Shown piece by piece: positions 6,119-10,510 of a stretch of DNA of 10,510 nt. The position numbers and the translations under genes were made by a program. Location: the NCBI GenBank assembly GCA_031177735.1, contig JAPSKJ010000068.1:1-10510 (forward strand). The letters are read 5' to 3'. The notes under the pieces were generated by a model that saw only the letters and a list, made by a program, of their open reading frames with translations, ran no database searches and was not told the DNA's origin. This DNA is from Nocardioides sp. (lineage in GTDB: Bacteria > Actinomycetota > Actinomycetes > Propionibacteriales > Nocardioidaceae). The number at the start of each line of letters is the position of its first letter. The first letter of the stretch is position 1.

Positions 6119-6591
6119 GCGACCCCGACGAGGCGACCGGTGACGGCGCGGAGCCGATCGGCTCCGCGGCCGAGGAGGCCGCCAAGCTGATCGACGCGTT
6201 GTCCACGTGGGCCCGCGACCGCGGCCCCGACCTCGGCGCCTCGCTGGGTGCGGGCCTCACCGCCGGGCTGGCCGGTCTCGCCGGCCATGCCGCGAACGTG
6301 GCGCACGCGGCGAAGGACCTCGGCGCCGAGCTCGACGACCACCTCGCCACCGGCGCGCCCGAGTGCACCTACTGCCCGATCTGCCGTGCGGCGCACGCCG
6401 TGCGTGAGGCGAGCCCGGAGATCAAGGCCCACCTGGCCAGCGCCGCCGGCAGCCTCATGCAGGCCGCAGCGAGCGTCCTGGCCGCCGCTGCGACACCGTC
6501 GAGCGGCGACGGCGAGAGGGGCGATGCCGTGGAGCACATCGACCTGGACCATGATGCGGGGCAGCTATGGCCCGAGGAGGACGAGACATGA
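6115..6591 (+). CDS. Conserved actinobacterial small protein with a CxxCxxC motif (function unknown)
   Basis: A 158-residue protein I cannot assign to a characterised family. The N-terminus is acidic. Residues about 38-66 are a Gly/Ala-rich apolar stretch (LGASLGAGLTAGLAGLAG), which could be an amphipathic or membrane-associating helix. CTYCPIC follows at 84-90 (Cys84, Cys87, Cys90). Next come a helix with AAHAVREASPEIKAHLASAAGSL and an acidic tail. Three closely spaced Cys plus a nearby His could bind Zn or a metal cluster, or act in redox chemistry; this is inference. Proteins of this general design sit beside the ArsA-like ATPase in other actinobacteria, and Rv2183c is the positional counterpart from memory. 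It overlaps both neighbours by 4 nt (GTGA and ATGA), so tight coexpression with the ATPase and the ROK kinase is likely. Confidence 0.8.
   Translation: MSDPDEATGDGAEPIGSAAEEAAKLIDALSTWARDRGPDLGASLGAGLTAGLAGLAGHAANVAHAAKDLGAELDDHLATGAPECTYCPICRAAHAVREASPEIKAHLASAAGSLMQAAASVLAAAATPSSGDGERGDAVEHIDLDHDAGQLWPEEDET
6575..6580 (+). promoter_or_regulatory. Shine-Dalgarno that fixes the glucokinase start
   Basis: AGGAGG, 7 nt before the ATG at 6588. It favours this ATG over the in-frame ATG at 6567, whose seven extra residues (MARGGRD) merely translate the ribosome-binding site itself. Confidence 0.7.
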
Positions 6592-7529
6592 CCCTGACGT
6601 GCGGCATCGACGTAGGCGGCACCAAGATCCTTGGCGGCGTGGTCGACAAGAGCGGCACCATCGTGGAGGAGCTGCGGGTCGAGTCTCCCGCCACCGACGT
6701 GGAGGCGATCGAGGAGGCCATCGCGAGCCTGGTCCTCGAGCTGTCCTCGCGGCACACCATCGAGGGTGTGGGTGTCGGTGCGGCCGGCTACATCGACAAG
6801 AGCCGCAGCACCGTCATGTTCGCGCCCAACATCGCCTGGCGCGACGTGAACCTCAAGGCCGAGCTCGAGGAGCGGGTCGACCTCCCGGTCGTCATCGAGA
6901 ACGACGCGAACGCCGCGGCCTGGGGCGAGTTCCGCTTCGGCGCGGCGGAGGACGTCGACGACCTGCTGCTGATCACCGTCGGCACCGGTGTCGGCGGCGG
7001 CCTCGTGCTCGACGGCTCCCTCTACCGCGGGGCCTTCGGCGTCGGCGCCGAGATCGGGCACATGCGGGTCGTGCCGGGAGGCGAGCTGTGCGGCTGCGGC
7101 AACCGCGGCTGCTTCGAGCAGTACGCCAGCGGCACCGCCTTGGTCCGGGAGGCCCGTGACGCCGCCCAGGCCGGCTCCCTGCTCGCCCGCGGCGTGCTCG
7201 ACCGCGCCGGAGGTGACCCGGCCAAGATCACCGGCCCGCTCATCACCGAGGCCGCCCAGGATGGCGACGCGTTCGCCCGCGAGAGCCTGGCCACCCTCGG
7301 TCGTTGGCTCGGCGAGGGCATCGCCTCGCTCGCCGCGGTGCTCGACCCGGCCGCCGTGGTGATCGGCGGCGGCGTCAGCGAAGCCGGCGACCTGCTGCTC
7401 GAGCCCGCGCGCGCCGCCTTCGCCGCCCAGCTCACCGGCCGCGGCCACCGCCCCATGCTGCAGATCCGGAAGGCGACGCTCGGCAACCGGGCCGGGCTGA
7501 TCGGCGCAGCCGACCTGGCCCGCCACTGA
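6588..7529 (+). CDS. glkA: ROK-family glucokinase
   Basis: A 313-residue ROK kinase that phosphorylates glucose with ATP to glucose 6-phosphate, feeding glycolysis. It has the N-terminal phosphate-binding loop GIDVGGTK (6-13) and the catalytic segment ENDANAAAWGE (Asp106 as general base). The ATP-binding GTGVGGG follows at 132-138. The ROK signature has the zinc ligands His158 (in EIGH), Cys168, Cys170 and Cys175 (CGCGNRGC). Likely glucose contacts Asn81 (FAPNIAWRD), Asn105, Glu155 and Glu177 are all present, as in the Streptomyces GlkA type. In Streptomyces this enzyme also takes part in carbon catabolite repression. A similar role here is inference. The start overlaps the upstream stop (ATGA). 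Confidence 0.9.
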   Translation: MTLTCGIDVGGTKILGGVVDKSGTIVEELRVESPATDVEAIEEAIASLVLELSSRHTIEGVGVGAAGYIDKSRSTVMFAPNIAWRDVNLKAELEERVDLPVVIENDANAAAWGEFRFGAAEDVDDLLLITVGTGVGGGLVLDGSLYRGAFGVGAEIGHMRVVPGGELCGCGNRGCFEQYASGTALVREARDAAQAGSLLARGVLDRAGGDPAKITGPLITEAAQDGDAFARESLATLGRWLGEGIASLAAVLDPAAVVIGGGVSEAGDLLLEPARAAFAAQLTGRGHRPMLQIRKATLGNRAGLIGAADLARH

Positions 7530-7544
7530 CCGATGGACCGCTAG

Positions 7545-8438
7545 GTGGGCCTCTACATCGGTGTCGACGTCGGCGGCACCAAGGTCGTCGCTGCCGAGGT
7601 CCGACCCGACAACGCCCTCGGCATGGTCGCGCGTCGCGCGACACCTGGCCGCCGGGTGCCGGTGTCGCTGGTCGAGGACGCGATCACCGAGGCCGTGCTG
7701 GAGGTCGCCGACGCTCGCCCCATCGCCGGCGTCGGGCTGGCCGCCGCCGGATTCGTGGACCGGGCCGGCGAGCGGGTGATGTTCGCCCCGCACCTGCCCT
7801 GGGTCGACGACCCGGTCAGGGCGCGGCTCGAGCAGCGCTGGGGATGCCCGGTAGCGATGGACAACGACGCCCACTGCGCCGCCCTCGCCGAGCTCACCGG
7901 CGGCGCCGCCGTCGGCGTCGACCAGGCGCTCCTGATCACCCTCGGCACAGGCATCGGCGGGGCCGTCGTCGTGGGCGGCCGGCTCGTCCGCGGCGCCAAC
8001 GGCATGGCCGGCGAGTTCGGCCACATGCAGGTCAAGCCGGGTGGCCGTGCCTGCCAGTGCGGGCGCTCGGGCTGCTGGGAGCAGTACTGCAGCGGCAACG
8101 CCCTGGTGCGCCGCCTGGAGAAGCAGCAGCTGACCGGCCCCGCGATCACGGAGGCGGCGCTCGCCGGCGACCCGCATGCGCGCTCGGCGCTCGAGAAGAC
8201 CGGGCACTGGCTCGGAGTGGGGCTCGCCAACCTGGTCGCCGCGTTCGACCCGGCCCTCGTCGTCATCGGCGGTGGGGTCTCGGCGGCCGGCGACCTGCTG
8301 CTCGACCCGGCTCGCGCCGAGCTGGAGGCCTCACTGGTGGGTGCCGGGCATCGCGTCGTACCCCCGGTGGTGCGGGCGCGGTTCGGGCCCGAGGCCGGTG
8401 TCGTCGGCGCCGCTCACCTCGTCCGCGCGACCCGCTGA
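7545..8438 (+). CDS. Second ROK-family sugar kinase (substrate uncertain)
   Basis: A 297-residue ROK kinase that begins 15 nt after the glucokinase and is clearly paralogous to it. It keeps GVDVGGTK (6-13), the general base Asp108 (DNDAHCAALAE) and GTGIGGA. It also keeps the zinc site His160 (EFGH), Cys170, Cys172 and Cys177 (CQCGRSGC), with Glu157 and Glu179. It should therefore be an active kinase. It differs where ROK glucokinases contact the sugar: FAPNIAW becomes FAPHLPW (His82 in place of Asn), and ENDANA becomes DNDAHC. It also lacks roughly 15 residues between about 190 and 200 that the first kinase has. Substrate could be glucose, another hexose, or an N-acetyl-hexosamine. The GTG at 7545 is forced, because an in-frame TAG sits directly before it. 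No clear Shine-Dalgarno is present, so coupling to the upstream gene is likely. Confidence 0.85.
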   Translation: MGLYIGVDVGGTKVVAAEVRPDNALGMVARRATPGRRVPVSLVEDAITEAVLEVADARPIAGVGLAAAGFVDRAGERVMFAPHLPWVDDPVRARLEQRWGCPVAMDNDAHCAALAELTGGAAVGVDQALLITLGTGIGGAVVVGGRLVRGANGMAGEFGHMQVKPGGRACQCGRSGCWEQYCSGNALVRRLEKQQLTGPAITEAALAGDPHARSALEKTGHWLGVGLANLVAAFDPALVVIGGGVSAAGDLLLDPARAELEASLVGAGHRVVPPVVRARFGPEAGVVGAAHLVRATR

Positions 8439-8457
8439 GTCACCGGCCGCCGGTCAC
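8439..8457. terminator. Hairpin between convergent genes (possible bidirectional terminator)
   Basis: ACCGG (8442-8446) and CCGGT (8450-8454) pair around a 3-nt loop. Outer GT and AC also pair after one mismatch. It lies directly between the stops of the convergent ROK kinase and two-TM protein genes. Neither strand has a T-run, so it would be a GC-only hairpin typical of high-GC genomes. Confidence 0.35.
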
Positions 8458-8876
8458 AGGACCGCGCCGTCGTCCCAGGGGTCGTCGCGCACCTTGCGCA
8501 TGGTGGCGACCAGGTAGCCGAAGCCACCGAGGAAAGCCCCGGCCAGGACGAGACCCGCCCACCCGGGGATCGAGAGCGAGGTCAGCTGCGTCATCGCGAC
8601 CAGGACCACGGCGGCGACGGGCGCGCCCAGCACGCCCGCCCAAGCCAGCGTCCGGTCCGGGCGCAGCACGACCGGCTCCGGCTCGGGCGGAACGAACCGG
8701 TCAGCGTCGTCGGCGGAGGCGTCGGACAGCTCGCGCGGCAGCTCGACCTCCGGTGGCCGGAAGTACGCCGCGAGCCGCTCCTGCTGCGTCGGAGCCGGCT
8801 CGTCCTCCTCCAGCTGCGGGCGCTCGCCGTAGTTCTCGACGATGGAGCGCCAGGCGTCGTCCTCCGGGTCAGCCAC
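8454..8876 (-). CDS. Small two-TM conserved actinobacterial membrane protein (function unknown)
   Basis: A 140-residue protein. The N-terminal half (1-70) is acidic, Pro-rich and probably cytoplasmic, with a short helix (DAWRSIVENYGERP) and the run QQERLAAYFRPP. Two hydrophobic segments follow at about 75-96 and 104-124, separated by a short loop with PGW. A conserved-looking tail, MRKVRDDPWDDGAVL, closes the protein. Proteins with this hairpin and a terminal D-x-W-D-D-G-A motif are common, uncharacterised actinobacterial membrane proteins, as far as I recall. I know of no function. It begins with GTG, 17 bp downstream of the hydrolase stop, but has its own -10-like box, so it may be transcribed both with and without that gene. 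It is convergent with the second ROK kinase. Confidence 0.8.
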   Translation of the reverse strand: MADPEDDAWRSIVENYGERPQLEEDEPAPTQQERLAAYFRPPEVELPRELSDASADDADRFVPPEPEPVVLRPDRTLAWAGVLGAPVAAVVLVAMTQLTSLSIPGWAGLVLAGAFLGGFGYLVATMRKVRDDPWDDGAVL

Positions 8877-8882
8877 GTCTCA

Positions 8883-8888
8883 AGCGTA
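8883..8888 (-). promoter_or_regulatory. -10 box giving a probable leaderless transcript for the two-TM protein
   Basis: Minus-strand TACGCT (TANNNT) ends 6 nt before the GTG at 8876, with no Shine-Dalgarno between. The same hexamer precedes the SRPBCC gene at 4424. It lies between the hydrolase stop and this start, so it could act as an internal promoter. Confidence 0.45.
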
Positions 8889-8893
8889 CGCGC

Positions 8894-9679
8894 TCAGCGG
8901 CTGCTCGCCGCGGGCTGCTGGGTCACCCGCTCGATGAACGCCGCGGACTGCTCGACGATGAGGTCGAAGTCGTGGTCCAGCGTGGCCACGTGGTAGCTGC
9001 GCTCGAGCCGCACCACGCTGACGTCGGCGGAGGAGACGCCCTGCAGGATGATGGGCTCGGAGCGCTCGTCGACCACGTTGTCGACCGTCGAGCGCAGGTA
9101 GAGCAGCGGGGCGGTCACCCTCGGCAGGTCGGCGACCACGCGCGGCCACTGCCGGAACATCGAGTGCGCCGCCTTGAGCGGGGTCCGCGGGTAGGCGTGC
9201 TCCTCGACCCCCTCCTTGGCGATGTCGTTGCCGATCGCCGGCATCGACTTGACCACGTGCTTGAGCACCGGCAACAGCTTGATGTCGAGCCGCTTGCTCG
9301 CCACCGCTGGGTTGACCACGATCACGCCCGCGATCTCGCCTGCGTGGTTCGCCGCCAGCTGCAGGACCTGCGCACCTCCCATGGAGAGGCCGGCGACCAC
9401 GATCGCGTCGGTGTCGGCTCGCAGCGCCTGGTAGGACCGCTCGATCTCGCCGTGCCAGTCCGCCCAGGTCGTCCGGTTCATGTCCTGCCACGTAGTGCCG
9501 TGACCGGGCAGGCACGGCACCTCGACGGCGTACCCGCGCTCGGCCAGCGCCCGGCCCCATGGCTTCATCGACGCGGGGCTCCCGGTGAAGCCGTGGGAGA
9601 GCAGCACACCGATGCGCCGGCCGCCGGTCAGCTCCGGCCTGGCGGCGATGCTGAGGGCGGCGTGAACCTCGTTGCTCAT
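8894..9679 (-). CDS. Alpha/beta hydrolase, Est30-like carboxylesterase or lipase
   Basis: A 261-residue alpha/beta-hydrolase-fold protein without a signal peptide, so cytosolic. It has the oxyanion-hole region LLSHGFTGSPASMKPWG (27-43) and the PGHGTTW turn (58-64). The nucleophile elbow is GLSMGG with Ser99. The probable acid is Asp200 (RSTVDNVVD) and the catalytic His is His230 (SYHVATLDHD). The S-x-H-V-x-T-L-D pattern and the length match the Est30 carboxylesterase and monoacylglycerol-lipase-like group. The likely role is hydrolysis of short or medium acyl esters or monoacylglycerols, which fits its divergent neighbour plsC. I chose the ATG at 9679. The upstream extension to 9727 would cross the promoter region and adds a non-conserved sequence. 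No strong Shine-Dalgarno is visible. The next gene follows after 17 bp on the same strand. Confidence 0.87.
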   Translation of the reverse strand: MSNEVHAALSIAARPELTGGRRIGVLLSHGFTGSPASMKPWGRALAERGYAVEVPCLPGHGTTWQDMNRTTWADWHGEIERSYQALRADTDAIVVAGLSMGGAQVLQLAANHAGEIAGVIVVNPAVASKRLDIKLLPVLKHVVKSMPAIGNDIAKEGVEEHAYPRTPLKAAHSMFRQWPRVVADLPRVTAPLLYLRSTVDNVVDERSEPIILQGVSSADVSVVRLERSYHVATLDHDFDLIVEQSAAFIERVTQQPAASSR

Positions 9680-9718
9680 GGCGGCATGCTGCCATCCCGG
9701 GGCGGGGTGGCGTAGGGA

Positions 9719-9724
9719 TAGGCT
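9719..9724 (+). promoter_or_regulatory. -10 box giving a probable leaderless transcript for plsC
   Basis: TAGGCT (TANNNT) ends exactly 7 nt before the GTG at 9732, with no Shine-Dalgarno between. It lies in the 52-bp divergent intergenic region shared with the hydrolase gene. Confidence 0.5.
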
Positions 9725-9731
9725 CACCGAC

Positions 9732-10454
9732 GTGTTCGACGGACTCTTCTACTGGTTCCTGAAGTGGATCGCCCTCGGGCCCTGGCTGAAGCTGATCTTC
9801 CGCCCCGAGGTCCACGGGATGGAGCACGTGCCCGAGGAGGGGCCGGCCATCCTCGCCGGCAACCACCTGTCGTACGCCGACTGGCTCTTCATGCCGCTGA
9901 AGCTGCCCCGCCGCGTCACCTTCGTGGCCAAGGCGGAGTACTTCACCTCACCGGGGGTCAAGGGCTTCCTGCAGAAGACGTTCTTCTCCGGCGCCGGCCA
10001 GGTGCCGATCGACCGCAGCAGCGGCAGCGCAGCCGAGGGCGCCCTGGCCTCGGCGCTCCGGGTGCTGGGGAACGGTGACCTCTTCGGCATCTACCCCGAG
10101 GGCACGCGCTCGCACGACGGGCGGCTCTACCGCGGCAAGACCGGCGTCGCGCGGATCGCCCTGCTCAGCGGCGCGCCGGTCATCCCCGTCGCGGTGCTGG
10201 GCACCGACAAGGTCGCCCCGCCGGGCAAGAAGTTCGGCCGGTTCACCCGGCCGGTGGTCGTCTTCGGCAAGCCGCTCGACTTCTCCCGCTACGAGGGGAT
10301 GGAGAACGACCGCTACATCCTGCGCTCGATCACCGACGAGATCATGTACGAGATCATGAAGCTCTCCGGTCAGGAGTACGTCGACATGTACGCCTCGAAG
10401 GCCAAGGAGCTCGCCAAGCAGCGCTCGGCGGCGGAGGAGAAGCCCGCCGCCTGA
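9732..10454 (+). CDS. plsC: 1-acyl-sn-glycerol-3-phosphate acyltransferase (PlsC family)
   Basis: A 240-residue LPLAT-family acyltransferase that transfers an acyl chain from acyl-CoA (or acyl carrier) to lysophosphatidate, giving phosphatidate for phospholipid synthesis at the inner membrane. It has an aromatic, membrane-binding N-terminal helix (VFDGLFYWFLKWIALGPWLKLIF). The catalytic HX4D is NHLSYAD (His45, Asp50). The substrate-phosphate motif YPEGTRS is at 121-127, and VIPVAVLGT is the family's fourth block. The C-terminal run SGQEYVDMYA strongly recalls M. tuberculosis Rv2182c, which lies in the matching gene neighbourhood. I chose the GTG at 9732 because the domain begins directly after it and a leaderless -10 box precedes it. 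The longer reading from 9672 crosses the promoter. Some homologues may act on other lysolipids. Confidence 0.9.
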   Translation: MFDGLFYWFLKWIALGPWLKLIFRPEVHGMEHVPEEGPAILAGNHLSYADWLFMPLKLPRRVTFVAKAEYFTSPGVKGFLQKTFFSGAGQVPIDRSSGSAAEGALASALRVLGNGDLFGIYPEGTRSHDGRLYRGKTGVARIALLSGAPVIPVAVLGTDKVAPPGKKFGRFTRPVVVFGKPLDFSRYEGMENDRYILRSITDEIMYEIMKLSGQEYVDMYASKAKELAKQRSAAEEKPAA

Positions 10455-10471
10455 CGGGGTACCGGGTCGCC

Positions 10472-10510
10472 ATGACCAGCGAAGCCGACGCCAACTCCGA
10501 GGACCTGCGA
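10472..10510 (+). CDS. Start of an unidentified gene (13 codons, runs off right edge)
   Basis: An ATG 17 bp after the plsC stop opens a frame reading MTSEADANSEDLR to the window edge. The same strand, short gap and polar, acidic N-terminus are compatible with a downstream operon gene. Too little is visible to name it, and no good Shine-Dalgarno precedes it, so the true start could lie further right. Confidence 0.4.
   Translation, partial: MTSEADANSEDLR

Noticed and set aside
6369..8207. A 612-codon open frame on the minus strand
   Set aside because: It lies antisense to the CxxCxxC gene and both ROK kinases, with biased composition and no motif. The sense frames carry full catalytic signatures.
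7304..9715. An 803-codon open frame on the plus strand
   Set aside because: It is Arg/Pro/Gly-rich, has no recognisable domain and crosses four well-supported genes on both strands. It is an out-of-frame artefact of high GC.

Overview
The window is about 70% G+C (estimated by eye). It is dense with genes, uses GTG starts freely and has strong G/C third-position bias. Together with the gene content this points to a high-GC actinomycete. A Nocardioides-like member of the Propionibacteriales is my best guess, by inference only.

Layout. (1) Positions 1-2297, minus strand: the start of a Tad/Flp pilus operon in the order cpaB, cpaE (tadZ), cpaF (tadA). cpaF runs off the left edge. (2) 2298-2560: a regulatory intergenic region. 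It holds a near-perfect 21-bp inverted repeat on the probable cpaB -10 box, and a palindrome closely resembling a DasR-type (dre) operator. (3) 2561-4357, minus: a FadD15-type long-chain acyl-CoA synthetase. (4) 4437-8438, plus: a tight five-gene run. It encodes an SRPBCC/START-fold protein, an ArsA/Get3-like ATPase with a C-terminal HSP20-like domain, a small CxxCxxC protein, a ROK glucokinase and a second, diverged ROK kinase. Several starts overlap the preceding stop. (5) 8454-9679, minus: a small two-TM protein and an Est30-like alpha/beta hydrolase. (6) 9732-10454, plus: a PlsC-type acyltransferase, followed by the first 13 codons of an unidentified gene at the right edge.

How the genes may work together. 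Acyl-CoA synthetase, SRPBCC protein, ArsA-like ATPase, small conserved protein and PlsC recur together in actinobacteria. From memory the M. tuberculosis counterpart is Rv2182c-Rv2187 (fadD15), next to the PimB' gene. The set looks like a lipid activation and acylation module: FadD makes acyl-CoA, PlsC uses acyl-CoA, and the SRPBCC and ATPase proteins are candidate carrier or membrane-targeting factors. In this genome two sugar kinases are inserted into the run, linking it to hexose supply. That coupling is inference. Most of the content is ordinary core actinobacterial material. The least explained points are the cpaB upstream region, the ArsA/CxxCxxC pair and the second ROK kinase. I saw no mobile elements, CRISPR arrays, tRNA or rRNA genes.
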